A DNA stretch of 64,000 bases, from the NCBI GenBank assembly GCA_039028695.1, contig JBCCHN010000004.1:28647-92646 (forward strand), read 5' to 3'. Position 1 is the stretch's first letter, and each line of letters starts with the position of its first letter. The notes below the pieces were generated by a model that was not told the origin of the DNA, made no database searches, and was given only the letters and a program-made list of their open reading frames with translations. This DNA comes from JANQKX01 sp039028695 (lineage in GTDB: Bacteria > Pseudomonadota > Alphaproteobacteria > Kiloniellales > Kiloniellaceae). The translations under genes were made by a program, and so were the position numbers. Below are positions 16,857 to 27,188 of this stretch, one piece after another.

Positions 16857-18920
16857 ATGCCTAAGCTGACGGTCGACGGAAAAGAAATAGAAGCCCCGGA
16901 CGGGCTGACGGTTCTACAGGTCTGCGAGCTTGCCGGCGTTGAGATTCCTCGTTTTTGCTACCACGACCGCCTGTCGGTGGCGGGCAATTGCCGTATGTGT
17001 CTGGTCGAAATGGAACGTTCGCCCAAGCCCATCGCCTCCTGTGCCATGCCGGCCGGTGACGGTATGGTGATCAAAACCAACACCCAAACAGTCAAAAAAG
17101 CCCGTCAGGGCGTCATGGAATTTCTGCTGATCAATCATCCCTTGGATTGCCCGATTTGCGATCAGGGCGGAGAATGCGACCTTCAGGACCAGGCCATGGC
17201 CTTCGGTTTCGATCACAGTCGCTATGAGGAAAACAAGCGAGCGGTCAAAGAAAAGTACATGGGGCCTTTGATCAAAACGATCATGACTCGTTGCATCCAA
17301 TGCACCCGTTGTGTCCGCTTCGCCACCGAGATCGCCGGTGTTGAGGAAATCGGCTTGGTCAACCGAGGTGAGCACGCAGAAATCACCACCTTGTCCAAGG
17401 CCCTTGATTCGGAGCTATCGGGTAACCTGGTGGACGTTTGCCCGGTGGGTGCTTTGACTTCCAAACCCTATGCCTTTACCGCGCGACCTTGGGAGTTGCG
17501 TAAAACCCTTTCCGTCGATGTCATGGACGCCGTGGGCTCGAACATCCGTATCGATGCACGCGGGCGCGAGATCATGAGGATTTTGCCGCGCCTTCATGAG
17601 GACGTGAATGAGGAATGGATCTCCGACAAGACCCGCTATGCCTGCGACGGCTTGCAGCGCCAGCGCCTTGATCGGCCCTATGTGCGAAATGCCAAGGGCA
17701 AGCTGGAAGCGGCCTCTTGGCAAGCCGCCCTTGCGGCAGTGGCAGCGCGTCTGAAGGGGACCAAGGGCGATAAGATTGCCGCCATTGCTGGCGATTTGTG
17801 CGATGCTGAGTCTATGCTGGCCTTAAAAGGGCTCTTGGACAGCTTAGGATCGCCCCACATGGATTGCCGTCAAGACGGTGCCAAGATCGATCCGAGCAAT
17901 CGGGCTGGCTACCTTTTCAACACTACAATCGCCAGCCTAGAGAAAGCTGATGCGGTTTTGCTGGTGGGCACCAATCCGCGCCGGGAAGCGGCCATGGTGA
18001 ATGCCCGCCTGCGCAAGGCCGTCTTGGCGCGCGGAACTCGGGTCGGTCTGATCGGTGAAGCGGTCGACCTTACCTATCCCGTCGATTATCTAGGGGCGGG
18101 TCCGGATACCCTTAAGGCGGTGGCCAGTGGCGACAGCTCATTCGCCTCGGTCCTCAAAGATGCGGCCAATCCGGTGATTATTGTGGGCATGGGCGCTTTG
18201 ACCCGCGACGACGGCGCGGCGGTCTTGCGCTTGGCTCGGCAGATCGCCAACGACACCGGTATGATACGGGATGATTGGAACGGCTTTAATCTCTTGCACA
18301 CGGCGGCGGCGCGGGTCGGCGGCTTGGACATGGGCTTTGTGCCCGGCGACGGCGGTCGTGACGTCCACGGCATTTTGGCCGGCGCCGAGAAAGGCGACAT
18401 TGAGGTGATTTACCTCATGGGCGCCGATGAGGTCGATATGTCCCGTTTGGTCAAGGCTTTCGTGATTTATCAGGGCCATCACGGTGATGCCGGTGCCCAC
18501 GCAGCCGATGTGATCTTACCCGGCGCCGCCTATAGCGAGAAAAACGGCAGCTACGTGAATATGGAAGGCCGTGTCCAACTGGGCCGTTTGGCCGCTTTCC
18601 CGCCGGGTGACGCGCGGGAGGATTGGACGATTATAAGAGCCTTATCCGGCGAGCTGGGCGATCCCTTGCCATATGACAACTTGGGCCAACTTAGGCAAAA
18701 GCTTATTGAGGCCAACGACCTTTTTGCTCAGGTCGATCAAATCAGCAAAGCGGAGTGGGGTGATTTTGGGGATAGCAGCGACCTAGGGACGGCGCCCTTT
18801 GTCAACAGGGTGCAGAATTTTTACATGACCGATCCCATCAGCCGGGCCTCGGAAACCATGGCCAAATGCACAGAGGTTTTTGTGCTCACGAAGGAGGAGG
18901 CGACCGGAACGGATGGTTGA
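16857..18920 (+). CDS. nuoG: NADH-quinone oxidoreductase subunit G
   Basis: The 75-kDa subunit. An N-terminal 2Fe-2S ferredoxin domain (Cys34, Cys45, Cys48, Cys62) is followed by a His-Cys3 motif (His94, Cys98, Cys101, Cys107) and a 4Fe-4S motif (RCIQCTRC with a later CPVGAL), then a molybdopterin-oxidoreductase-like domain that no longer carries a cofactor in this family. 687 residues. Its stop overlaps the nuoH start by eight bases. Confidence 0.97.
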   Translation: MPKLTVDGKEIEAPDGLTVLQVCELAGVEIPRFCYHDRLSVAGNCRMCLVEMERSPKPIASCAMPAGDGMVIKTNTQTVKKARQGVMEFLLINHPLDCPICDQGGECDLQDQAMAFGFDHSRYEENKRAVKEKYMGPLIKTIMTRCIQCTRCVRFATEIAGVEEIGLVNRGEHAEITTLSKALDSELSGNLVDVCPVGALTSKPYAFTARPWELRKTLSVDVMDAVGSNIRIDARGREIMRILPRLHEDVNEEWISDKTRYACDGLQRQRLDRPYVRNAKGKLEAASWQAALAAVAARLKGTKGDKIAAIAGDLCDAESMLALKGLLDSLGSPHMDCRQDGAKIDPSNRAGYLFNTTIASLEKADAVLLVGTNPRREAAMVNARLRKAVLARGTRVGLIGEAVDLTYPVDYLGAGPDTLKAVASGDSSFASVLKDAANPVIIVGMGALTRDDGAAVLRLARQIANDTGMIRDDWNGFNLLHTAAARVGGLDMGFVPGDGGRDVHGILAGAEKGDIEVIYLMGADEVDMSRLVKAFVIYQGHHGDAGAHAADVILPGAAYSEKNGSYVNMEGRVQLGRLAAFPPGDAREDWTIIRALSGELGDPLPYDNLGQLRQKLIEANDLFAQVDQISKAEWGDFGDSSDLGTAPFVNRVQNFYMTDPISRASETMAKCTEVFVLTKEEATGTDG

Positions 18921-19938
18921 GCTTTGGGAAGGCTATGCGCTACCGGGCCTGATCATCGTCGGTCAGATCCTTCTTGTGGTGGTACCACTGCTCATCGGGG
19001 TGGCTTATTTGACCTATGCCGAGCGCAAGGTGATTGGTGCTATGCAGCTGCGCAAAGGGCCCAACGTGGTGGGGCCTTTTGGACTGCTGCAGCCCATCGC
19101 CGATGCGGTCAAGCTGTTGTTCAAGGAAACTATATTACCGTCTGGTGCCAACCGGGTGGTCTTTATTATGGCGCCGATGTTGACCTTTGTCTTAGGTCTG
19201 ATCGGCTGGGCGGTGATCCCTTTTGGCGACGGTTTGGTATTGGCGGATATCAACGTGGGTATTCTATACCTCTTCGCCATTTCGTCGCTGGGTGTCTATG
19301 GGGTCATCATGGCGGGATGGGCTTCTAACTCCAAATACCCCTTTTTAGGGGCGTTGCGATCCGCGGCTCAGATGGTGTCTTATGAAGTCTCCATGGGCTT
19401 TGTCATCATCACGGTGTTGATTTGCGTGGGCTCGCTGAACTTGTCGGATATTGTAAAGGCCCAGGACGGCTCATGGGGCTTGTTCAACTGGTTCTTTCTT
19501 CCGCTGTTTCCCATGTTCGTGATCTTTTTTGTGTCGATCCTGGCTGAGACGAACCGCTCGCCCTTCGACCTTCCGGAAGGAGAATCCGAGCTGGTGGCGG
19601 GCTTTTTTGCCGAATATTCGGCCATGACATTTGCGCTTTTCTTCTTGGGCGAATACGCCAACATGATCTTGATGAGCGCCATGACTGCCATCCTTTTCTT
19701 GGGCGGGTGGTTGTCGCCAATTCCGTTGGAGCCTTTTACTTGGATACCGGGACCCATTTGGCTGCTGCTGAAGATCTGCTTTGTGCTGTTTTTCTTCCTG
19801 TGGGTCCGCGCTACCTTCCCGCGCTATCGCTATGACCAGCTCATGCGCTTGGGATGGAAAGTCTTCTTGCCGTTCTCCCTTTTGTGGGTGGTCTTGACAG
19901 CCGGATTCTTGATGGTTTTCGATCTGGTGCCGGCATGA
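18913..19938 (+). CDS. nuoH: NADH-quinone oxidoreductase subunit H
   Basis: Membrane subunit at the quinone chamber. Eight or so hydrophobic helices, with the hallmarks LTYAERKVIGAMQLRKGPN and ETNRSPFDLPEGESELVAG. I start at ATG 18913 (341 residues), after AAGGAGGAGG; an upstream in-frame start would add an Arg-rich stretch read from nuoG codons. Confidence 0.97.
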   Translation: MVELWEGYALPGLIIVGQILLVVVPLLIGVAYLTYAERKVIGAMQLRKGPNVVGPFGLLQPIADAVKLLFKETILPSGANRVVFIMAPMLTFVLGLIGWAVIPFGDGLVLADINVGILYLFAISSLGVYGVIMAGWASNSKYPFLGALRSAAQMVSYEVSMGFVIITVLICVGSLNLSDIVKAQDGSWGLFNWFFLPLFPMFVIFFVSILAETNRSPFDLPEGESELVAGFFAEYSAMTFALFFLGEYANMILMSAMTAILFLGGWLSPIPLEPFTWIPGPIWLLLKICFVLFFFLWVRATFPRYRYDQLMRLGWKVFLPFSLLWVVLTAGFLMVFDLVPA

Positions 19939-19963
19939 TGATGTCGTCGAAGGGATTTTGCAG

Positions 19964-20452
19964 ATGAGCTTTGTGGAACGGGGTATAAAGGGATTGCTGC
20001 TGCGCGAGCTGCTATCGGGCATGTCTCTGACCCTGAAGTATTTCTTTCGGCCGAAGGTGACACTCAACTATCCTTACGAGAAAGGACCCTTAAGCCCCAG
20101 GTTTCGGGGCGAGCATGCCTTGCGCCGCTATCCCAATGGGGAGGAGCGTTGTATCGCCTGTAAGCTCTGTGAGGCGATCTGCCCGGCTCAGGCGATCACG
20201 ATTGAGGCCGAACCGCGTAATGACGGCAGCCGTCGCACTACCCGCTACGATATTGACATGACCAAGTGCATCTATTGCGGCTTTTGTCAGGAAGCCTGTC
20301 CGGTGGATGCCATCGTGGAGGGACCAAATTTTGAGTTTGCCGCGGAGACCCGCGAGGAGCTCTTTTACAATAAGGATAAACTGCTGGCCAACGGCGACCG
20401 TTGGGAGGTAGAGATCGCCGATAATTTGGCCAAGGATGCGCCCTATCGCTGA
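19964..20452 (+). CDS. nuoI: NADH-quinone oxidoreductase subunit I
   Basis: Ferredoxin-like subunit carrying clusters N6a and N6b. Two CxxCxxCxxxC motifs: Cys63/66/69/73 (ERCIACKLCEAICP) and Cys102/105/108/112 (KCIYCGFCQEACP). ATG 19964 has AAGGGA eight bases upstream; an in-frame TTG at 19958 is less likely. 162 residues. A 72-base gap separates it from nuoJ. Confidence 0.97.
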   Translation: MSFVERGIKGLLLRELLSGMSLTLKYFFRPKVTLNYPYEKGPLSPRFRGEHALRRYPNGEERCIACKLCEAICPAQAITIEAEPRNDGSRRTTRYDIDMTKCIYCGFCQEACPVDAIVEGPNFEFAAETREELFYNKDKLLANGDRWEVEIADNLAKDAPYR

Positions 20453-20524
20453 GGCGGCGACGGGGGGTGGGGAATAAGAAATGGAACGGATCGATAAACC
20501 GCACGGGATCGGGGAGGGGCCGCG

Positions 20525-21139
20525 ATGATTGTCCAATCGCTGGCCTTCTATCTCTTTGCTGCCATTGCCGTGGCCTCGGGCGTCATGGTGATTTCGGCGC
20601 GCAACCCGGTCCATTCGGTGCTGTTTCTGATTCTTACCTTTTTTAACGCGGCTGGCCTTTTTGTTCTCATGGGGGCGGAGTTTTTGGCCATGATCCTCGT
20701 CGTGGTCTATGTGGGCGCGGTCGCGGTGCTATTCCTCTTCGTGGTCATGATGCTGGACATCAACTTCGTCGAATTGCGGCAGGGTTTCCTGCAATACTTG
20801 CCCATCGGTGGATTGATCGGATTGATCCTCCTGGTGGAGTTGTTGCTGGTGGGAGGTGCATGGGTAGCGGCCCCCCAGGTGGCGGGAGAGATGTCCGTGC
20901 CCATTTCGCCACCGGGCGAGGTCCACAATACAGAAGCCATAGGACAGGTGCTCTACACGCGCTATTTCTATCTCTTCCAGGCGTCCGGCTTGGTGCTTTT
21001 GGTGGCCATGATTGGGGCGATCGTCTTGACCCTGCGTCATCGGGATGGGGTCCGCAAGCAGAAGATCGGTGATCAGGTATCCCGTAAGCGCGAGGATGCC
21101 GTAGAGATCAAAAAAGTGCCGACGGGAAGCGGGGTATAA
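20525..21139 (+). CDS. nuoJ: NADH-quinone oxidoreductase subunit J
   Basis: Membrane-arm subunit with five predicted helices; the conserved VVYVGAVAVLFLFVVMML segment contains the pi-bulge region of the family. The hydrophilic C-terminal tail (DGVRKQKIGDQVSRKRED) is typical of alphaproteobacterial NuoJ. 204 residues; GGGGAGGGG precedes the ATG. nuoK begins two bases after its stop. Confidence 0.96.
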   Translation: MIVQSLAFYLFAAIAVASGVMVISARNPVHSVLFLILTFFNAAGLFVLMGAEFLAMILVVVYVGAVAVLFLFVVMMLDINFVELRQGFLQYLPIGGLIGLILLVELLLVGGAWVAAPQVAGEMSVPISPPGEVHNTEAIGQVLYTRYFYLFQASGLVLLVAMIGAIVLTLRHRDGVRKQKIGDQVSRKREDAVEIKKVPTGSGV

Positions 21140-21141
21140 CC

Positions 21142-21453
21142 ATGCTGGAAATCGGCCTGGCTCACTATCTGACCGTTGCGGCGATCCTCTTTACCTTGGG
21201 GATCTTTGGCATCTTTTTAAACCGCAAGAACGTCATCATTATCTTGATGTCAGTAGAGCTGATGCTGTTGGCTGTAAACATCAACATGGTGGCCTTTTCC
21301 ACTCACCTTCAAGACCTGGTGGGCCAGGTGTTCGCCGTCTTTATCTTAACCGTTGCTGCGGCCGAAGCGGCCATCGGACTGGCCATTCTGGTGGTCTATT
21401 TCCGCAACCGCGGCTCCATCGCGGTTGAAGACATCAATATGATGAAGGGCTGA
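21142..21453 (+). CDS. nuoK: NADH-quinone oxidoreductase subunit K
   Basis: Small antiporter-like membrane subunit of 103 residues with three helices. Conserved membrane glutamates are in SVELMLLAVNIN and VAAAEAAIGLAI. The start is set by the two-base spacing from nuoJ. Confidence 0.97.
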   Translation: MLEIGLAHYLTVAAILFTLGIFGIFLNRKNVIIILMSVELMLLAVNINMVAFSTHLQDLVGQVFAVFILTVAAAEAAIGLAILVVYFRNRGSIAVEDINMMKG

Positions 21454-21462
21454 GACGGAAGC

Positions 21463-23397
21463 ATGGAAATAGCAATCGTCTTTCTGCCGTTGATCGGTGC
21501 CTTGATTTCCGGTTTCTTGGGAAGCCGGATCGGTGACAAGGCCGCTATGTACACGACCAGCGCCTTGTTGATCGTCTCGGCCGTGCTATCGGGTTTTACT
21601 CTCTATGACGTGGCCTATCAGGGCAATGCGCGCGTTACCGAACTTTTCACCTGGATCGATTCCGGGACCTTCGAGGTTTCTTGGGCGTTAAAGGTGGATA
21701 CCCTGACCGCAGTCATGCTGTGTGTTGTGACCGGCGTTTCGGCGGTCGTGCATGTTTATTCCATCGGCTATATGCATCACGACAAATCAAAGCCGCGATT
21801 TTTCGCCTACCTCAGCATGTTTACCTTTTTCATGCTGACCCTGGTGACCGCCGACAACTTTGTTCAGATGTTCTTCGGTTGGGAGGGCGTGGGTGTTGCC
21901 TCCTATCTATTGATCGGATTTTGGTACGATCGGCCAAGTGCCTGCGCGGCGGCGATTAAAGCCTTTTTGGTGAACCGGGTTGGCGATGTCGGTTTTGCCC
22001 TAGGAATCGCCGGGGCCTTTTTCATCTTCGGTTCGGCCTCCTTTGACCAAGTCTTTGGCGAGGTTCCCAATCACGCGGACTCTTCCTTTGTCTTTTTGGG
22101 CATCGAAGGGCATGCGATGACAATCATCTGTATATTGCTGTTCATCGGTGCCATGGGTAAGTCGGCCCAATTGGGTTTGCATACCTGGCTGCCAGACGCC
22201 ATGGAAGGCCCGACCCCGGTTTCAGCGCTGATCCATGCGGCTACCATGGTAACGGCGGGCGTCTTCATGGTCTGCCGTTTATCACCCATGTTCGAATATG
22301 CGCCGATCGCCCTTGAGTTGGTGACCTACGTTGGGGCGATTACATGCTTTTTCGCCGCGACCATCGGCATCTGCCAAAACGATATCAAGCGGGTCATCGC
22401 CTATTCTACCTGTAGCCAACTGGGTTACATGTTTTTTGCCGCCGGCGTTTCCGCCTACGAGGCCTCAATCTTTCACCTGTCCACCCACGCGACTTTTAAG
22501 GCACTCTTGTTTCTGGGGGCCGGCTCGGTAATCCATGCCATGTCCGACGAACAAGACATGCGGCGTATGGGCGGATTGTGGAAAAAAATCCCAGTCACCT
22601 ACATTTACATGTGGATCGGTTCCTTGGCCTTGGCGGGCATTCCCTTCTTTTCGGGCTATTTTTCCAAGGACATGATTATCGAGGCGGCCTACGGCGCCCA
22701 TAACGGGCATGGCCTCTTTGCCTACTGGATGGGCGTTGCCGCGGCGTTTTTGACAGCGCTTTATTCCTGGCGCCTGATCCTCATGACTTTCCACGGCAAG
22801 CCCAAGATGGACCGCAAGACTTGGGACCATGTGCATGAATCGCCCTTGGTGATGACCGTGCCACTGGTTGCCCTGGCCTTGGGTGCTTGCTTCCTCGGTT
22901 GGCTTGGCTTCAATGATTTTGTCGGCGCAGACCGGCAGGAATTCTGGCGGGGCGCCATCTATGTTCTGCCCGGCACGGATCCAATTGAGGCCGCCCATCA
23001 TGTGCCCACTTGGGTGAAGATGATGCCCCTGATCGCCGGCTTCGGGGGTGTGGCGGTGGCTTACTTGGCCTATTGGCTGGTGCCGAGCTTGCCCCATCTG
23101 GCGGCCACCAAGCTCCGTGCGGTCTATCTGTTGTTCCTTAACAAGTGGTATTTCGACGAGCTCTATGATCGCATCTTTGTGCGGCCCGCCATGGTTCTAG
23201 GCCGCAAACTCTGGAAGACAGGCGACGGGGCTGTGATCGACGGCTTTGGGCCGGACGGGATCGCGGCAACCACCGTGGATATGTCCAAGCGGGCAAGCTG
23301 GCTACAATCCGGTTATGTCTATCACTACGCTTTTGCCATGCTGATCGGCGTGGTGGTGCTGGTCACCTGGTATCTCCTGAGCCGGGCCGGAGGGTGA
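21463..23397 (+). CDS. nuoL: NADH-quinone oxidoreductase subunit L
   Basis: The distal antiporter-like proton pump subunit, 644 residues, with many transmembrane helices and a long lateral helix near the C-terminus. Diagnostic motifs are FFGWEGVGVASYLLIGFW, LHTWLPDAMEGPTPVSALIH and YSTCSQLGYMFFA. Key membrane Lys and Glu residues of the pump channels appear intact. Confidence 0.98.
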   Translation: MEIAIVFLPLIGALISGFLGSRIGDKAAMYTTSALLIVSAVLSGFTLYDVAYQGNARVTELFTWIDSGTFEVSWALKVDTLTAVMLCVVTGVSAVVHVYSIGYMHHDKSKPRFFAYLSMFTFFMLTLVTADNFVQMFFGWEGVGVASYLLIGFWYDRPSACAAAIKAFLVNRVGDVGFALGIAGAFFIFGSASFDQVFGEVPNHADSSFVFLGIEGHAMTIICILLFIGAMGKSAQLGLHTWLPDAMEGPTPVSALIHAATMVTAGVFMVCRLSPMFEYAPIALELVTYVGAITCFFAATIGICQNDIKRVIAYSTCSQLGYMFFAAGVSAYEASIFHLSTHATFKALLFLGAGSVIHAMSDEQDMRRMGGLWKKIPVTYIYMWIGSLALAGIPFFSGYFSKDMIIEAAYGAHNGHGLFAYWMGVAAAFLTALYSWRLILMTFHGKPKMDRKTWDHVHESPLVMTVPLVALALGACFLGWLGFNDFVGADRQEFWRGAIYVLPGTDPIEAAHHVPTWVKMMPLIAGFGGVAVAYLAYWLVPSLPHLAATKLRAVYLLFLNKWYFDELYDRIFVRPAMVLGRKLWKTGDGAVIDGFGPDGIAATTVDMSKRASWLQSGYVYHYAFAMLIGVVVLVTWYLLSRAGG

Positions 23398-23404
23398 GGC
23401 GGAT

Positions 23405-24931
23405 ATGATCGACTGGCCGCTGCTTTCCATTGTCACCTTCCTGCCTCTTTTGGGCGCGGGTTTTATCTTAATGATCCGTGGTGAGGAAGCTGACGTCGCG
23501 CGGAATTCCCGTTATGTGGCGCTCTGGACGTCCTTGATTACATTTGTCCTTTCCTTGCTTCTTTGGACCGGGTTCGATCGCACCACGGCGGACTTCCAGT
23601 TCGAGGAACAGGTGGTCTGGATTGAGTCTTTGGGCATTAGCTACCACGTGGGCGTGGACGGCATTTCCGTTCTTTTTGTGTTGCTCTCGACCCTCTTGAC
23701 ACCGATTTGCATCCTCTCGAGCTGGGATGCGGTGAAGGTGCGGGTCAAGGAATACATGATCGCCTTCTTGATCCTGGAAACCTTGATGGTGGGCATGTTC
23801 TGCGCTCTGGACTTCATCGTTTTCTACATTTTCTTCGAAGGCGTTTTGATCCCCATGTTCCTGATTATTGGGATTTGGGGCGGGCCGCGCCGAGTCTATT
23901 CAGCCTTTAAGTTTTTTCTCTATACCTTGACCGGCTCGGTCCTGATGCTCCTGGCCATTTTAGCCATCCTCTACCATGCCGAGACCCTGGACATCCCCTA
24001 TCTGATCGACAATCCCATGCCGACGGACTACCAAGTTTGGCTGTGGCTGGCCTTTTTCGCCTCCTTCGCGGTGAAGGTGCCCATGTGGCCGGTCCACACA
24101 TGGTTGCCTGACGCTCACGTGGAAGCGCCAACCGCGGGTTCTGTGATTTTGGCCGGCGTGCTCTTAAAGATGGGCGCCTATGGCTTCCTGCGCTTTTCCT
24201 TGCCCATGCTGCCCGAGGCCTCGGCTTTCTTTACGCCCTTTGTCTTCACCCTGTCGATCATCGCGGTGATCTATACCTCGCTGGTGGCCCTGGCCCAGGA
24301 AGACATGAAAAAGCTGATCGCCTATTCCTCGGTCGCTCATATGGGCTTCGTAACCCTGGGAATCTTTACCTTCAATCAGCAGGGAATTGAGGGGGCGATT
24401 TATCAGATGCTGTCCCACGGCGTGGTTTCCGCCGCGCTCTTTTTGATCGTGGGCGTGATCTATGACCGCATGCATACGCGCGAAATCAGTCGCTATGACG
24501 GCCTGGTGCATCGCATGCCCCGCTATGCCCTGGTCTTCATGATCTTCATGCTGGCCTCCGTGGGATTGCCCGGAACCAGTGGTTTTGTCGGCGAGTTCTT
24601 GGTCATCGTGGGAGCCTTCCAAGCAAATACCTGGGTGGCGCTCCTGACCGCCACGGGCATGGTGTTGGGCGCGGCTTACATGCTCTACCTATATCGCCGG
24701 GTAATTTTCGGGGTTATGACAAAGGCGGATCTGAAGGCTATCTTGGATATGAATTGGCGGGAGAAGCTTATTTTTTCTCCGCTTCTTATTCTGGTCTTGT
24801 GGATGGGCATTTATCCGCCGCCCTTTCTTGACATTATGTCGGTTTCGGTAACCAACCTCATCGAAAACCATAACGCCGCCTTGGCCGCTGCCGAGGGATC
24901 GTCGCTGACCGCTTTTTGGTCCGGCAAGTAG
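23405..24931 (+). CDS. nuoM: NADH-quinone oxidoreductase subunit M
   Basis: Second antiporter-like pump subunit, 508 residues. Motifs include FFEGVLIPMFLIIGIWGG, VHTWLPDAHVEAPTAGSVIL and IAYSSVAHMGFVTLG. It begins seven bases after nuoL and ends eleven bases before nuoN. Confidence 0.98.
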   Translation: MIDWPLLSIVTFLPLLGAGFILMIRGEEADVARNSRYVALWTSLITFVLSLLLWTGFDRTTADFQFEEQVVWIESLGISYHVGVDGISVLFVLLSTLLTPICILSSWDAVKVRVKEYMIAFLILETLMVGMFCALDFIVFYIFFEGVLIPMFLIIGIWGGPRRVYSAFKFFLYTLTGSVLMLLAILAILYHAETLDIPYLIDNPMPTDYQVWLWLAFFASFAVKVPMWPVHTWLPDAHVEAPTAGSVILAGVLLKMGAYGFLRFSLPMLPEASAFFTPFVFTLSIIAVIYTSLVALAQEDMKKLIAYSSVAHMGFVTLGIFTFNQQGIEGAIYQMLSHGVVSAALFLIVGVIYDRMHTREISRYDGLVHRMPRYALVFMIFMLASVGLPGTSGFVGEFLVIVGAFQANTWVALLTATGMVLGAAYMLYLYRRVIFGVMTKADLKAILDMNWREKLIFSPLLILVLWMGIYPPPFLDIMSVSVTNLIENHNAALAAAEGSSLTAFWSGK

Positions 24932-24942
24932 GGGGGCGCTGA

Positions 24943-26391
24943 ATGATCGAGATGAACCTACAGTTCGCCCTGCCGGAAATTTTCCTGGCCCTTGCCGCTA
25001 TGACGCTTTTGATGATCGGTGTCTTTCAGGGCAGCCGCTCCACTCGTTTGGTTTTGATGCTCGCGGTCGCGTCCATCGTCATCGCCGGGGTGTTGGTCGT
25101 GGCAGCCCCCAATGGGGGCGTGGCCTTTGGCGGCCTCTTTGTCGCCGACGATTTCAGTCGCTTCATGAAGGTGTTGGTGTTGTTGGGGGCGGCGCTGACC
25201 ATGGTCATGTCCCTACGCTATATCGAGCGGGAAAACATGGCCCGCTTTGAATTCCCAATCCTATTGCTCTTTGCCACTCTGGGCATGTTGATGATGGTCT
25301 CGGCCGACGATCTCCTGTCCCTCTATCTTGGCCTTGAGCTGCAGAGTTTGTCGCTTTACGTGGTGGCGGCCTTTCGTCGAGATAGCGTACGCTCTTCCGA
25401 GGCGGGTCTGAAATACTTTGTGCTGGGCGCTTTGTCATCGGGCATGCTGCTTTATGGTTGCTCCATGGTTTATGGCTTTGCGGGCTCGACCTCCTTTGCC
25501 GATTTGGGAAGGATCTTGTCCGCTCAGCTTCTGAGCGAGGGTTCGGTTTCGGTCGGATTGCTGGTAGGGCTGGTTTTCGTTGCCGCGGGCTTGGCATTTA
25601 AGATTTCGGCGGTGCCCTTCCATATGTGGACCCCGGATGTATATGAGGGAGCGCCCACGCCGGTGACCGCGTTCTTCGCCACAGCGCCCAAGGTGGCGGC
25701 CTTGGCGCTCTTTGTGCGGGTGCTCACTGATCCCTTCCATGACCTGCAACCTCAATGGCAGCAGATCATCGTCTTTATATCTATCGCTTCCATGACCTTG
25801 GGGGCATTGGCCGCCATCAGCCAGACCAACATCAAACGGCTGATGGCCTACAGTTCCATCGGCCATATTGGCTATGCCCTTGTCGGATTGGCCGCCGGTA
25901 CCGAGGAAGGGGTGCGTGGCATCGCCATTTACATGGCCATCTATATCTTCATGAACGTGGGCACCTTTGCCTGCATCTTATGCATGCGTCAAAAAGATAA
26001 AATGCTGGAGGGGATTGAGGATTTGAAAGGCCTTAGCAAGACCAATCCCATGGTGGCTTTGGCTTTGGCCATCTTTATGTTTTCCATGGCGGGTATTCCT
26101 CCTTTGGCCGGGTTTTTCGGAAAGTTCTTTGTTTTCATGGCAGCAATAAACGCAGGCCTTTATATCCTTGCGGTGATTGGTGTGCTGACATCGGTGATCG
26201 GAGCGTTTTATTACTTGCGCATCGTTAAGATCATGTACTTTGACGACGCGGTGGAAACCTTCGACAGTCCCATTGGCAGGGAGCTGAGTGTAATTCTATT
26301 TGGCACCGGCATCGTGATTGTCTTCTTTATCTTGGTATTGAGCCCCGTCCTGGATAGCGCAGGTACGGCTGCAGCCTCCTTGTTCACCTGA
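24943..26391 (+). CDS. nuoN: NADH-quinone oxidoreductase subunit N
   Basis: Third antiporter-like pump subunit, 482 residues, last of the complex I genes. Recognisable by LYLGLELQSLSLYVVAAF, FHMWTPDVYEGAPTPVTAF and YSSIGHIGYALVG. Its stop overlaps the birA ATG by one base, so the operon probably continues into birA-coaX-rnj. Confidence 0.97.
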   Translation: MIEMNLQFALPEIFLALAAMTLLMIGVFQGSRSTRLVLMLAVASIVIAGVLVVAAPNGGVAFGGLFVADDFSRFMKVLVLLGAALTMVMSLRYIERENMARFEFPILLLFATLGMLMMVSADDLLSLYLGLELQSLSLYVVAAFRRDSVRSSEAGLKYFVLGALSSGMLLYGCSMVYGFAGSTSFADLGRILSAQLLSEGSVSVGLLVGLVFVAAGLAFKISAVPFHMWTPDVYEGAPTPVTAFFATAPKVAALALFVRVLTDPFHDLQPQWQQIIVFISIASMTLGALAAISQTNIKRLMAYSSIGHIGYALVGLAAGTEEGVRGIAIYMAIYIFMNVGTFACILCMRQKDKMLEGIEDLKGLSKTNPMVALALAIFMFSMAGIPPLAGFFGKFFVFMAAINAGLYILAVIGVLTSVIGAFYYLRIVKIMYFDDAVETFDSPIGRELSVILFGTGIVIVFFILVLSPVLDSAGTAAASLFT

Positions 26392-27188
26392 TGACTTCCC
26401 AAACCGTCAGTTCTAGTACGTCCCTGTTGCCGGGTGGTTTTCGGCTTATCGGTCATGAGCGGCTCGTGAGCACCAATGATGAGGCAAAGAGGCTCGCCCA
26501 GGCCGGCGATGGCGGGAATTTGATTGTTTGGGCCAAATCTCAAAGCGGCGGTCGCGGGCGGCGGGGTCGACAATGGACAAGTCCGGAGGGGAACCTCTAT
26601 TGCAGCTTCTTGCTGCGACCCAATTGCACCATCGCCGAGGCGCCCCAGATTGGCTTCGTGGCGGTTTTGGCAGTAGCTGACGTTGTCATGTCTCACCTCG
26701 GCGGAGCAAAGCCGGTGCAGGTTAAATGGCCGAACGATGTATTGGTGGACGGACGCAAGGTGGCCGGGATTTTGCTGGAATCGCAAACGCGGCTGGACGA
26801 CATGCTGGATTGGTTGGTGGTGGGGCAGGGAGTGAACCTGATTTCCCATCCTGGGGAAACGCTTTTCCCGGCGACAAACTTGCGCGCAGAAGGTGCCATC
26901 GAGGGACAAGGGATAGAGGCGGACCTTGCTCTTTTAGGTGGCAGATTTGCTCACTGGTTTGACATCTGGATAGCATCGGGGTTTTCTGCGCTAAGAGACG
27001 CATGGCTGGCGCGCGCCTACGGCCTGGGCCGAGAGATATCCTTGAGGGAACCGGCGGTACCGTCGAATGGTCAATTTGTCGATTTGGATCTGGATGGAGC
27101 CATGGTTTTGGAACAACCGGATGGCCAGCGGTGCAGGGTTACGACAGGGGATGTTCAGGTCATGGATCAGGAAATGGGTGAGCCCTGA
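26391..27188 (+). CDS. birA: Biotin--[acetyl-CoA-carboxylase] ligase
   Basis: Activates biotin to biotinyl-AMP and attaches it to the carboxyl-carrier protein. The adenylate-binding loop GRGRRGRQWTSPEGNLYCSF and the KWPNDVLVDGRKVAGILLE motif are clear. At 265 residues it lacks the N-terminal winged-helix domain of the E. coli protein, so it should be a ligase without repressor function. It overlaps nuoN and coaX by one base each, a conserved alphaproteobacterial order. Confidence 0.95.
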   Translation: MTSQTVSSSTSLLPGGFRLIGHERLVSTNDEAKRLAQAGDGGNLIVWAKSQSGGRGRRGRQWTSPEGNLYCSFLLRPNCTIAEAPQIGFVAVLAVADVVMSHLGGAKPVQVKWPNDVLVDGRKVAGILLESQTRLDDMLDWLVVGQGVNLISHPGETLFPATNLRAEGAIEGQGIEADLALLGGRFAHWFDIWIASGFSALRDAWLARAYGLGREISLREPAVPSNGQFVDLDLDGAMVLEQPDGQRCRVTTGDVQVMDQEMGEP